A stretch of DNA of 64,000 nucleotides, from contig NZ_JABMII010000006.1 of the NCBI RefSeq assembly GCF_014884995.1, positions 155,367-219,366 of the forward strand, in the 5' to 3' direction. Shown here piece after piece: positions 1-8,531 of the stretch. This DNA comes from Spirabiliibacterium pneumoniae. Lineage in GTDB: Bacteria; Pseudomonadota; Gammaproteobacteria; Enterobacterales; Pasteurellaceae. Positions within the stretch are counted from its first letter, which is position 1. Every line of letters starts with the position of its first letter. Position numbers and translations under genes: made by a program. A model generated the notes under the pieces. That model was not told the DNA's origin. It worked only from the letters and a program-made list of their open reading frames with translations, and did no database searches.

Positions 1-347
1 AGCGACAGCGTGCGCCACAAACTCATGTTATACAATGATTGGCTTAAATTTAGCCCAATACTAAAAGTGCGGTTTTGATTGAAACTGTTGTCCGCATAAG
101 CGCCATGATCGCGACTGTGATCAATATAACGACTGGTGCTTGCACTGCCTTTCGCAGACAGTTGTGGCAACAAAGCGCCTTTGGCTTGCTCGCGCCCTTC
201 CATAATTTGTTGACTGTCGGCAAACGCCTTTTTCACCACAGGATCACTGACTTTGGCTTGTTCATAGGCCTGAGATAAAGTGGTTGCCAGCGCAGATTGT
301 GCCAACCCTAACAGCAGCACACTTGCCAACACACGCATTTTGTTCAT
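1..347 (-). CDS. tolC: Outer membrane efflux channel TolC, N-terminal part (cut by window edge)
   Basis: The reverse strand reads from ATG at 347 through the window start without a stop (115 codons seen). It begins with a signal peptide (MNKMRVLASVLLLGLAQSALA) and continues with the TolC-type start of the mature protein (TLSQAYEQAKVSDPVVKKA), followed by LLPQLSAKGS and FSIGLNLSQSLYNMSLWR. In the family this protein forms a trimeric channel across the outer membrane and periplasm and serves AcrAB-type pumps and type I secretion. A GGAG ribosome site lies eight bases before the ATG. It is divergent from nudF, as in E. coli, where tolC and the nudF-cpdA block are also neighbours. A palindrome sits on its predicted promoter (394-409). 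Confidence 0.88.
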   Translation of the reverse strand, partial: MNKMRVLASVLLLGLAQSALATTLSQAYEQAKVSDPVVKKAFADSQQIMEGREQAKGALLPQLSAKGSASTSRYIDHSRDHGAYADNSFNQNRTFSIGLNLSQSLYNMSLWRTLS

Positions 348-393
348 TCTTATTCTCCGAATCTTCAATTCTCTACTATGTCATTTTGTTCTT

Positions 394-436
394 ATGAACG
401 AACGTTCATTTTACACAAAAAAGTCAGAAATGTAAG
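394..436 (-). promoter_or_regulatory. Predicted tolC promoter with palindromic operator
   Basis: On the reverse strand there is a -35-like CTTACA (436-431), a 17-base spacer and a -10 TAAAAT (413-408). An inverted repeat with 7-base arms, ATGAACG-AA-CGTTCAT, covers 394-409 and overlaps the -10 by two bases. The size and placement fit a TetR/AcrR-type repressor operator covering the start point. No regulator gene is in the window, so the binding protein is unknown. Confidence 0.5.
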
Positions 437-489
437 TAAAAATAAGCAGAAATTTGGTACACTAATAATTATTTTTTACGGGATTCATT

Positions 490-1116
490 ATGAAAATAGC
501 ACAATTTGGGCCTGGAGATCTGCACATTGAAAAAGAAACCCTCGTCTATGATGGTTTCTTCAAACTTTATACGATTGATTTTAAGCATAAACTCTTCGCA
601 GGTGGCGAAAGTGGCTTGGTGCGTCGCGAACTGTTAGACAAAGGTGAAGCGGCTGCGGTCATTGCCTACGATCCTGAACATGATACTGTAGTGATGGTCG
701 AACAAGTGCGCATTGGTGCCTACATCGGTGACAAAACGCGCTCACCGTGGTTGCTGGAATTGGTTGCGGGAATGGTGGAAAGCGGAGAAAAACCCGCTGA
801 AGTAGCAAAACGTGAAGCTTTTGAAGAAGCAGGATTACACATTGATGAGGTAGAACACGTTATGAGTGTATGGGATAGCCCAGGCGGCATCACCGAACGT
901 ATTCATATGTTTGCTGGCAAAGTAAATACTGCTAATGTTGGTGGGCTTTATGGCTTAAGCTGTGAAAATGAAGACATCCAAGTGCACGTTATTCCGCGCG
1001 AAGAAGCCTATCAAGGACTGAAAAACGGGCGAATTGATAATGCTATTGCTGTGATGGGCTTGCAATGGCTACAGCTGAACTATCAATCACTACAAAAACG
1101 TTGGCTAAAAAAGTGA
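490..1116 (+). CDS. nudF: ADP-ribose pyrophosphatase (Nudix)
   Basis: A 208-residue Nudix hydrolase that splits ADP-ribose to AMP and ribose 5-phosphate in the cytoplasm. The Nudix box is intact (GMVESGEKPAEVAKREAFEE followed by AGL), and the upstream YDGFFKLYTIDFKH and the following WDSPGGITERIHMF are typical of the NudF/TrgB branch rather than MutT or RppH. Length equals the family norm (about 209). It starts an nudF-cpdA block divergent from tolC, the E. coli order without yqiB. A weak hairpin lies between it and cpdA, 139 bases away. Confidence 0.93.
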   Translation: MKIAQFGPGDLHIEKETLVYDGFFKLYTIDFKHKLFAGGESGLVRRELLDKGEAAAVIAYDPEHDTVVMVEQVRIGAYIGDKTRSPWLLELVAGMVESGEKPAEVAKREAFEEAGLHIDEVEHVMSVWDSPGGITERIHMFAGKVNTANVGGLYGLSCENEDIQVHVIPREEAYQGLKNGRIDNAIAVMGLQWLQLNYQSLQKRWLKK

Positions 1117-1149
1117 TATATCTCGAAATTTCAGCAAAAAATTAACGAA

Positions 1150-1173
1150 AAATGTGCGTTCAGGCACACTTTT
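1150..1173 (+). terminator. Weak hairpin after nudF
   Basis: TGTGC and GCACA arms with a 6-base loop are followed by CTTTTAT. The stem is short, so this is at best a weak intrinsic terminator between nudF and cpdA. Confidence 0.35.
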
Positions 1174-1255
1174 ATGAGAAAAAGACTGACTTATTTATAA
1201 AACTGATTATCTTATTTGCTTGAATCACGTTATTTTATAAAACTATAGGTACTTT

Positions 1256-2086
1256 GTGAAAACGGCTTTTATTCACCAATCGCAAACATCCCCCGTGCGC
1301 TTTATTCAGCTCTCGGACTGTCATTTGTTTGCTGATAAAAATGCACAACTTTTAGGGATTAACACCTTTGAAAGTTATACAGCGGTGTTAAACGAAATTA
1401 AAAACCGCACTTTTGCCTTTGAATTCGTGCTCGCCACAGGCGACTTAGTCCAAGACAGCTCCCGTGAAGGCTATCGCTATTTTGGCGAAGAAATCTGTGC
1501 ATTGAACAAGCCTGTTTTTTGGATTCCAGGTAATCATGATTTTCAGCCACACATGGTCGAAGAGCTTGCCCATTTCGCACCACTAATCTCACCGTTGAAA
1601 CACATTTTAATCAATGATCATTGGCAGATTTTGATGCTCGATAGCCAAGTGCTTAATGTCCCTCACGGCTATCTCAACCAATACCAGCTCGATTGGCTAC
1701 AAGCTAAACTGGCGCAATACCCTGATCGCTACACTTTGGTGGTGTTGCACCACCACATTGTGCCGACCCGCTCCGCTTGGCTCGATCAGCACAATCTGCG
1801 CAATGCTTCAGAATTTTTAAGCTGCCTGCGAGGGCACCATAAAATCAAAGGCATTATCTCAGGCCACATCCACCACGCGATGGACAGCCAATGGTATGAC
1901 TACCCGATCATGACAACGCCATCAACGTGTATTCAATTTAAATCCGACAGTTACAACTTCAGCCTCGGCGTGTTGCCACCTGGCTGGCGTGAATTTGCAC
2001 TGTATGAAGACGGCCGCGTGGAAACGCAAGTGCAGCGCATTAAAGATAACTTATTTGTACCCGATTTGAATATTTCTGGTTATTAA
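1256..2086 (+). CDS. cpdA: 3',5'-cyclic-AMP phosphodiesterase
   Basis: A 276-residue calcineurin-like metallophosphoesterase with the five metal-site blocks in order: LSDCHLF, ATGDLVQD, PGNHDF, LHHHIVPT and SGHIHH. It hydrolyses cAMP and so lowers CRP activity. The start is GTG at 1256; no in-frame ATG lies near the N-terminus before the first metal motif. Its length matches CpdA of enteric bacteria (about 275). The gene follows nudF, a common pairing. It is of interest here because several CRP-type sites occur in the same window. Confidence 0.93.
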   Translation: MKTAFIHQSQTSPVRFIQLSDCHLFADKNAQLLGINTFESYTAVLNEIKNRTFAFEFVLATGDLVQDSSREGYRYFGEEICALNKPVFWIPGNHDFQPHMVEELAHFAPLISPLKHILINDHWQILMLDSQVLNVPHGYLNQYQLDWLQAKLAQYPDRYTLVVLHHHIVPTRSAWLDQHNLRNASEFLSCLRGHHKIKGIISGHIHHAMDSQWYDYPIMTTPSTCIQFKSDSYNFSLGVLPPGWREFALYEDGRVETQVQRIKDNLFVPDLNISGY

Positions 2087-2100
2087 TCAACGCCCAAAAT

Positions 2101-2131
2101 AAAACCGCACTTTGATACAAAGTGCGGTTTT
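2101..2131. terminator. Bidirectional terminator made from paired uptake signals
   Basis: AAAACCGCACTTT (2101-2113) and its reverse complement (2119-2131) are separated by five bases. It lies between the convergent cpdA and dsbB. The A-run before and T-run after give U-tracts in both directions. Confidence 0.75.
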
Positions 2132-2148
2132 GAATTATCTCAATCTCG

Positions 2149-2685
2149 TTAACGAAACAGTGAGCGGCTGCTTACTCTGTGTCGCTTAAACTGACTAAGC
2201 GCGACAAAAGCAAAGACTACAATATAGACCCCAAATACCACGATCAGCCATTGTGGCATCGAAAAGCCTAGCCATTGCCATTTAATCTCACTGCATGGGC
2301 CGCTGGCTTGAAAGACTTGTGGTAACCACTGATCCAACGGCAATGTTCTAGGAAATTGCACCGTTAATGGGCATTGATTCCACGGTGCGGGATTGAGCTG
2401 AAAATCAACGTGTTTAATCGCCAATAATAAGCCTTTAACCGCGCAGAAAAGCCCTAAGGCAAGCGCGAGAATACGCACTAACACCCAGCGTGGCGCAAGC
2501 CATCCAAGCAAACCTGCCAGAGCGATGCCGGCGAATGCCACCCGTTCATAAATGCACATAACGCACGGGTCGAGTTGTTTAACGTGTTGGAAATACAAGC
2601 CGACACCTTCGAACGCGAGGGCTGAGAGTAAAACCAAAAACCAACTAAAACGGCTAAGAGAAATTCGCTTGAGATAACCTAACAT
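2149..2685 (-). CDS. dsbB: Disulfide bond formation protein B
   Basis: A 178-residue inner membrane protein with four membrane segments. Two redox cysteine pairs are visible: CVMC at residues 41-44 in the first periplasmic loop, and C105 with C131 (NQCPLT and GPCSEI) in the second. It reoxidises DsbA and passes electrons to quinones. It starts nine bases after nhaB stops on the same strand, the usual nhaB-dsbB arrangement, so the two are probably cotranscribed. Confidence 0.94.
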   Translation of the reverse strand: MLGYLKRISLSRFSWFLVLLSALAFEGVGLYFQHVKQLDPCVMCIYERVAFAGIALAGLLGWLAPRWVLVRILALALGLFCAVKGLLLAIKHVDFQLNPAPWNQCPLTVQFPRTLPLDQWLPQVFQASGPCSEIKWQWLGFSMPQWLIVVFGVYIVVFAFVALSQFKRHRVSSRSLFR

Positions 2686-2694
2686 TCACGATCC

Positions 2695-4242
2695 TTATAA
2701 CGGTGTTACAATCCAACCCAGCATTTCAAACCAATGCATCACGGTTGGCAATACCAATTCGACACACGCCAAGCCCACCATCGACAACACAATAGTATAA
2801 GGCAGCGCCATATACACCATCTTACCATAAGATAAACGAATCAGTGGTGCAAATGATGAGGTTAATAAGAATAAAAATGCAGCTTGTCCGTTTGGTGTAG
2901 CAACCGATGGCAGATTCGTCCCTGTGTTAATTGCCACAGCAATCATTTCAAACTGCTCTTGGGCAATCACGCCAGATTGCAATGCGGCTTTGGCTTCATT
3001 GATGTACACGGTGCCGACGAACACGTTATCAGAAATGGCGGAAAGCACACCATTGAAGATATAAAATAGTGCCAGTTGCGTTTCATCGGAAGCGTGCAGC
3101 ACGAGATGAATAATGGGTTGGAATAATTCTTGATCCACAATCACAGCCACTACAGAGAAAAACACCACTAAAAGTGCGGTGAATGGCAACGATTCTTCAA
3201 AGGCTTTCCCTAACGCACTTTCTTCAGTAATGCCACAAAGTGCGGTTGCAAAAATAATCACACTTAAACCAATTAACCCTACCGCAGCAAGGTGGAATGC
3301 AAGCCCGATAATCAACCAAATTCCAGCAAGCGCCTGAACGCAGAGTTTCATTTTATCTTGTGGGGTAAGTTTTTTGTTTTGTGCTTGTTGGAAACGCGCA
3401 AGTACCACCCACACTTTTTGTGGCAAGCGATCGCCATAACCAAACACTTTGAATTTTTCCAATGCTACACAAGTCAGCAAGCCACAGATGAGTACAGGCA
3501 ATGTCACAGGCAACATGCGCAAGAAAAATTCACCAAAGCCCCACTGCACACGCTCTGCGATAATTAAATTTTGCGGTTCACCCACCATTGTCATCACACC
3601 ACCTAGTGCCGTGCCCACACCCGAGTGCATCATCAGGCTGCGTAAAAAGCCACGGAATTGCTCCAACGTATTTCGGCGTTTAGTAATGCTTTGATCATTG
3701 AGCAAATCGCCATGCTCGTCATCAAAGTGATAACCTGACGCAACTTTATGATAAACCGCATAAAAACCTGTACCAACACTGATAATCACTGCCACCACAG
3801 TCAGCGCGTCCAAAAATGCGGACAAAAACGCCGCACTGGCACAAAAAGACAACGAAAGCAGTTTTTTAGAGCGCACTACCAACAACAGTTTGGTAAATAC
3901 AAATAGTAGCAAATCTTTCATAAAGAAAATCCCTGCTACCATAAACATCAACAGCAATAGCACCTCCATATTCGCCACCACTTCATGGTAAACATGCTCT
4001 GGCGTGGTCATACCAATGAAAAGTGCTTCGATCACCAACAATCCACCCGCTTGTAGAGGGTAGCATTTTAAAGCCATCGCCAAAGTGAAAATAAATTCAA
4101 TTACTAGCGCCCAGCCTGCGATAAAGGGGCTTACGAAGAAAAAGAGAATCGGGTTTAGCACCAAAAATAGCATAATGGTAGTTTTATACCAATCTGGACT
4201 TTTCCCTAAAAAGTTGCGTAGAAATGCACTGCTCATATCCAT
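2695..4242 (-). CDS. nhaB: Na+/H+ antiporter NhaB
   Basis: A 515-residue polytopic membrane protein, full length for NhaB. Characteristic stretches include [14 protein letters not shown] at the N-terminus, [14 protein letters not shown] in the first half, [18 protein letters not shown] and [18 protein letters not shown] near the C-terminus. It exports sodium in exchange for protons. The start is ATG at 4242 preceded by AGGAT; a second ATG two codons in is possible. It shares a 373-base gap with divergent gapA that holds a CRP-like site. Confidence 0.95.
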   Translation of the reverse strand: MDMSSAFLRNFLGKSPDWYKTTIMLFLVLNPILFFFVSPFIAGWALVIEFIFTLAMALKCYPLQAGGLLVIEALFIGMTTPEHVYHEVVANMEVLLLLMFMVAGIFFMKDLLLFVFTKLLLVVRSKKLLSLSFCASAAFLSAFLDALTVVAVIISVGTGFYAVYHKVASGYHFDDEHGDLLNDQSITKRRNTLEQFRGFLRSLMMHSGVGTALGGVMTMVGEPQNLIIAERVQWGFGEFFLRMLPVTLPVLICGLLTCVALEKFKVFGYGDRLPQKVWVVLARFQQAQNKKLTPQDKMKLCVQALAGIWLIIGLAFHLAAVGLIGLSVIIFATALCGITEESALGKAFEESLPFTALLVVFFSVVAVIVDQELFQPIIHLVLHASDETQLALFYIFNGVLSAISDNVFVGTVYINEAKAALQSGVIAQEQFEMIAVAINTGTNLPSVATPNGQAAFLFLLTSSFAPLIRLSYGKMVYMALPYTIVLSMVGLACVELVLPTVMHWFEMLGWIVTPL

Positions 4243-4358
4243 TGTCTAATCCTAATAATCATCTAGGGGTGAAATGTATTGTTATCTTTATGGGTAGGCC
4301 TCTTATTTTAGTCATCTGACGAAAAAAAATAAGTGTTTATTTATCCGCATAAAAAAAG

Positions 4359-4374
4359 TGTTAAGTCTGTCACA
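4359..4374. promoter_or_regulatory. CRP-like site between nhaB and gapA
   Basis: TGTTA-AGTCTG-TCACA matches 9 of the 10 core bases of TGTGA-N6-TCACA. It could serve either divergent gene. Its distance to the nhaB start (about 125 bases) allows an activating position, but no clear nhaB promoter was picked. Confidence 0.35.
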
Positions 4375-4466
4375 TTTTTATTGCTAATAAGTATACCGAC
4401 AAATATGAAACTCTGTTTTTGTTTCAAAAAACAGCGATATTATGGATCATTTTATTTTCGGCTGTC

Positions 4467-4480
4467 TTGATTTTTCTCAA
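4467..4480. promoter_or_regulatory. FNR-like box upstream of gapA
   Basis: TTGAT-TTTT-CTCAA matches 9 of 10 bases of the FNR consensus TTGAT-N4-ATCAA. Its centre is about 53 bases upstream of the predicted gapA start point, which is not the classic -41.5. The assignment is tentative. Confidence 0.3.
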
Positions 4481-4509
4481 TTTTTTATTGTTTCAGATAG
4501 CATTCAATT

Positions 4510-4525
4510 TGTGATATACTTCACA
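4510..4525 (+). promoter_or_regulatory. Perfect CRP site coincident with the gapA -10 box
   Basis: TGTGA-TATACT-TCACA is a perfect CRP core. Its six central bases (4515-4520) are also an excellent extended -10 element (TGATATACT). If this -10 is used, CRP-cAMP would occlude RNA polymerase and repress gapA. The other stretches of the 373-base gap are AT-rich and hold the CRP-like and FNR-like sites listed separately. Confidence 0.6.
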
Positions 4526-4564
4526 CAGTTACAGCATCAAGGTGATCGGTTCTATTTTCCCTGA

Positions 4565-5635
<1,071 letters not shown>

Positions 5636-5648
5636 TCCCTTGTGCTCG

Positions 5649-5679
5649 AAAATACCGCACTAAAGTGCGGTATTTTTTT
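5649..5679 (+). terminator. gapA terminator
   Basis: AAAATACCGCACT pairs with AGTGCGGTATTTT around a 2-base centre and is followed by a run of T. It is a paired uptake-signal terminator 14 bases after the gapA stop. Confidence 0.85.
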
Positions 5680-5692
5680 ACCCCAAAAAAGC

Positions 5693-5718
5693 AAAGTGCG
5701 GTCATCAAACCGCACTTT
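5693..5718. terminator. Second paired uptake-signal hairpin after gapA
   Basis: AAAGTGCGGT (5693-5702) and ACCGCACTTT (5709-5718) form a 10-base stem with a 6-base loop. It may back up the gapA terminator or end the thi transcript from the other strand. Confidence 0.55.
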
Positions 5719-5772
5719 AGTCTATTTTCTACTGTATCAACGCATTAAGCATTTTTTGTTTGGCTATTTTTC

Positions 5773-5805
5773 TAGGCTATAGATCATCAAGAGTCGTATA
5801 GCCTA
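5773..5805 (-). terminator. Possible thiE-side hairpin
   Basis: TAGGCTATA and TATAGCCTA form a 9-base perfect stem with a 15-base loop, followed on the reverse strand by GAAAAAT. There is no real U-tract, so termination is uncertain. It lies about 70 bases past the thiE stop. Confidence 0.3.
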
Positions 5806-5875
5806 AGTTAAACCCTGTTTGAGCCGTTCCCTAACGCGTTGATTACTCTCTCGAATACGGGCAAAAGTAGCCTGC

Positions 5876-6532
5876 TTACTTAGTTGCTAGCAGCTGTGCC
5901 AGCGTGCGTGGCACATCACCACTTTGGGCAATAGCAGAAATTACTGCTACGCCATCCGCACCCGCCGCGCGAATGGTGACCGCATCTTCTGAACGAATGC
6001 CGCCAATGGCCACCATCGGTTTCTCAAGCCCCGCAGCACGCACCGCGCGGATAGCCTCAACGCCCACCGCTGGGTCGGCATCTGGCTTAGATTGGGTTGG
6101 GAAAATCGGCCCAAAGCCACAATAATCAATCCCTGAAATAGTATTTGCGGCGCTAAACTGTGCGATATTATGGGTTGAAAGCCCCACCAACATGCGCCCT
6201 TGCACGCGTGCAATCAGCTCAAGAATGGGCATATCGCCTTGCCCCACGTGAATGCCATCGGCGTGCAGGGTTAACGCCAGTTGGAGATCATCATCAATAA
6301 AAAAAGGAACGTGATAACGCTGACACAAGGCCTGTGCGGCTTTGGCCAGGTGCATAATGTCGTCGCGATGTTGCAGCGCGCCTGCGCCTTTTTCACGAAA
6401 TTGATAACACGTCAAACCGCACTTTAAGGCTTGCTCAAGGCAGTCAAGCAACGCTTGCGGGCGATTTGTCGCCTGTTTAAAATCTTGACTGCCCGCCACA
6501 AAATAGGCGCGCAGCATTTCGCGCACATTCAT
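5876..6532 (-). CDS. thiE: Thiamine phosphate synthase
   Basis: A 218-residue TIM-barrel enzyme joining HMP-PP and THZ-P to thiamine phosphate. Visible family motifs are YQFREKG near the N-terminus, HVGQGD, STHN, GFGPIFPT and AIGGI. I place the start at ATG 6532, inside a longer open frame, because AGGAG sits just upstream within the last codons of thiD. The upstream extension overlaps thiD and matches nothing in ThiE. It is the third gene of thiM-thiD-thiE and so under the TPP riboswitch. Confidence 0.93.
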   Translation of the reverse strand: MNVREMLRAYFVAGSQDFKQATNRPQALLDCLEQALKCGLTCYQFREKGAGALQHRDDIMHLAKAAQALCQRYHVPFFIDDDLQLALTLHADGIHVGQGDMPILELIARVQGRMLVGLSTHNIAQFSAANTISGIDYCGFGPIFPTQSKPDADPAVGVEAIRAVRAAGLEKPMVAIGGIRSEDAVTIRAAGADGVAVISAIAQSGDVPRTLAQLLATK

Positions 6533-6533
6533 A

Positions 6534-7352
6534 CTATCTCCTTTTTCGCTCAACATACGCCCAATGATTGGTTGGGCCATGCCCGTGGCCAATATTCAGT
6601 GGGTGACTGATGGCGGCGGTGATAAAGGCTTTGGCGGTGCGAATGGCCTCCTCTTGCGCCACACCTTTGGCCAGCTCAGCGGCAATACACGCGGAGAACG
6701 TGCAGCCTGTGCCGTGGGTGTGGCGGGTGAGCACGCGCGGCGCTTCAAGTTCAAAGTCGCCCGTGTCGGTAAACACCCAATCACAGCACTTTTTGCTTTT
6801 ACTCTCTTGGCTATGCCCGCCTTTGATCACCACGGTTTTAGCACCCATCGATTGCAAAATCAATGCCGCTTTAGTGGCTGAAAGCTTGTCCACCACCTCA
6901 ATGCCCGTGAGCGCATATGCCTCAGGCAAATTTGGTGTGATCACATCTGATAACGGCACCATCAACGCACTCAGCGCGCTGACCGCACTTTTATCGAGCA
7001 AGCGTGAACCACCTTTTGCGACCATGACTGGGTCAACCACAATCGGGCCAAAACGGCAGGTGCACAGTTTTTCTGCCACCGCTTCAATCACCGATTGCGT
7101 GCCCAGCATGCCCACTTTGCACGCACTCGGATTAAAATCTTCATTAATAGCTTGCAACTGCGCCAAAATAATATCGATCGGCACAGAGTGAATGGCACTC
7201 ACGCCATGGGTATTTTGCGCCGTGACAGCACAAATCACACTCATGCCATAAACCTCTCGCATTTGAAAGGTTTTTAAATCGGCTTGAATGCCTGCACCGC
7301 CGCCGCTATCCGAACCAGCTACGGTGAGAGCTTGCTTAATTCTATTTAACAT
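6534..7352 (-). CDS. thiD: Hydroxymethylpyrimidine (phosphate) kinase
   Basis: A 272-residue ribokinase-fold kinase that phosphorylates HMP and HMP-P for thiamine synthesis. Motifs are TVAGSDSGGGAGIQADLKTF at the N-terminus, DPVMVAKGG, and the anion-hole motif HTHGTGCTFSA with the catalytic Asp position replaced by C, as is usual for ThiD. ATG at 7352 is preferred over an in-frame TTG one codon earlier. The gene overlaps the end of thiM by 11 bases, and its last codons carry the thiE ribosome site. Confidence 0.93.
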   Translation of the reverse strand: MLNRIKQALTVAGSDSGGGAGIQADLKTFQMREVYGMSVICAVTAQNTHGVSAIHSVPIDIILAQLQAINEDFNPSACKVGMLGTQSVIEAVAEKLCTCRFGPIVVDPVMVAKGGSRLLDKSAVSALSALMVPLSDVITPNLPEAYALTGIEVVDKLSATKAALILQSMGAKTVVIKGGHSQESKSKKCCDWVFTDTGDFELEAPRVLTRHTHGTGCTFSACIAAELAKGVAQEEAIRTAKAFITAAISHPLNIGHGHGPTNHWAYVERKRR

Positions 7353-8133
7353 CAACCTTTTCCTCTTGCTTTATGGTGGCAGGATTAATCTCAGCCAAAC
7401 TGTCTAACAACGCCACTACAAACTGCCCGCATTGGTGGGCACGCAAACCCTGTGCTGCGCGCTGGCCTGCAATGGCATAATCACGACACGCCTGCCACAA
7501 GGCATGAAAGTGGTCCTCTTTGCTAAGGGCTAAGTAGGCACCACACACTGCACTGAGCAAGCAGCCAGAGCCTGTGATGCGTGGGAACAGCGGCGTGCCG
7601 TTGCTCACGCGCGCGATGCGTGTGCCGTCGCTGATCACATCCACCGCGCCACTGACCACCACAACGCATTGATAGCGATTGGCCACGCTGCTTGCCATCT
7701 CTGCCACATCGCCCTCGCCTGTGCCCGCATCCACGCCTTTGCTTTGCCACTGCGCGCCAACCAAAGTGGCGATCTCACCCGCATTCCCGCGAATTGCTGT
7801 AAAGCGAATCTCCGCCAGCAGGGTGTTGACCGTTTCCAAGCGGAAAGCACTCGCGCCCACACCAACTGGGTCAAGCACTACAGGAATGCCGCATTCATTC
7901 GCACGCCTGCCTGCCACACGCATCGCCACAACTTGATCACGGGTGAGTGTACCGATGTTAATCACCAACGCTTGGCAAAGTGCGGTCAACGCGGGCATTT
8001 CCTCCTTCGCGTTCGACATTATCGGTGAAGCGCCCAGCGCCAACAGCCCATTGGCAACAAAATTACTCACCACCACGTTTGTGATATTTAATACTAACGG
8101 ATTTTTAGCGCGAATGTGAGATAAATAGTCCAT
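7342..8133 (-). CDS. thiM: Hydroxyethylthiazole kinase
   Basis: A 263-residue salvage kinase that phosphorylates the thiazole precursor of thiamine. Typical features are LVLNITNVVVSNFVANGLLA near the N-terminus, LDPVGVGAS in the middle and ITGSGCLLSA in the catalytic loop. With thiD and thiE it forms a salvage route from HMP and thiazole to thiamine phosphate; no de novo genes (thiC, thiG) are in the window. It is preceded by a leader of about 220 bases and a TPP riboswitch. Confidence 0.93.
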   Translation of the reverse strand: MDYLSHIRAKNPLVLNITNVVVSNFVANGLLALGASPIMSNAKEEMPALTALCQALVINIGTLTRDQVVAMRVAGRRANECGIPVVLDPVGVGASAFRLETVNTLLAEIRFTAIRGNAGEIATLVGAQWQSKGVDAGTGEGDVAEMASSVANRYQCVVVVSGAVDVISDGTRIARVSNGTPLFPRITGSGCLLSAVCGAYLALSKEDHFHALWQACRDYAIAGQRAAQGLRAHQCGQFVVALLDSLAEINPATIKQEEKVDVK

Positions 8134-8352
8134 TTTGTGTTATTTCTCCGATAATTATATAGCTATTGGCTCAATCGCCGCACCATTTTGATAAGCCATT
8201 GAGCATTTAAAAATGAGGCAAGCATATATTATGAAGACACGATTGCTTACAGTAAGCAAAGATCATTAACGGATAATGCGTTCACGCTGTTTAACCGCAA
8301 TGTAAAGCGCGCGTGAGTGTTATGCAGATCGGGGGGTAAGATTGGCTTATTT

Positions 8353-8430
8353 GCATGGTTAGTTTCCTACGTCAGTGTTAACTGTATCAGGTTCACGGGT
8401 ATCATCTCAGCAGCAAACTGCACCCCGACT
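8353..8430 (-). promoter_or_regulatory. TPP riboswitch (THI element) upstream of thiM
   Basis: The reverse strand carries the conserved THI blocks in order: CGGGGTGC at the 5' side, CTGAGATGATACCC, GTGAACCTGAT, and CTGACGTAGGAAACT. These are the pyrimidine- and pyrophosphate-binding arms of the TPP aptamer. The distance to thiM (about 220 bases) leaves room for an expression platform. In that leader are a perfect 8-base hairpin (8243-8259) and a GCTCAAT/ATTGAGC stem closer to the start codon. Confidence 0.88.
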
Positions 8431-8491
8431 AATGGAGATAATGTACAAGCAGTGGCGTTAAATTACAATAATTTTTTTACACGCCGAGCAT

Positions 8492-8516
8492 AAAAAAGGC
8501 TGCCTAAGCAGCCTTT
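8492..8516 (-). terminator. cstA terminator
   Basis: AAAGGCTGC and GCAGCCTTT form a 9-base stem with a 4-base loop, followed on the reverse strand by TTTTTTA. It is a standard intrinsic terminator just after the cstA stop. Confidence 0.85.
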
Positions 8517-8531
8517 AATCCATATAACTCA

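Noticed and set aside
6610..7191. 193-codon forward frame opposite thiD
   Set aside because: It is a shadow of thiD, which has full family motifs, operon overlap and a ribosome site.
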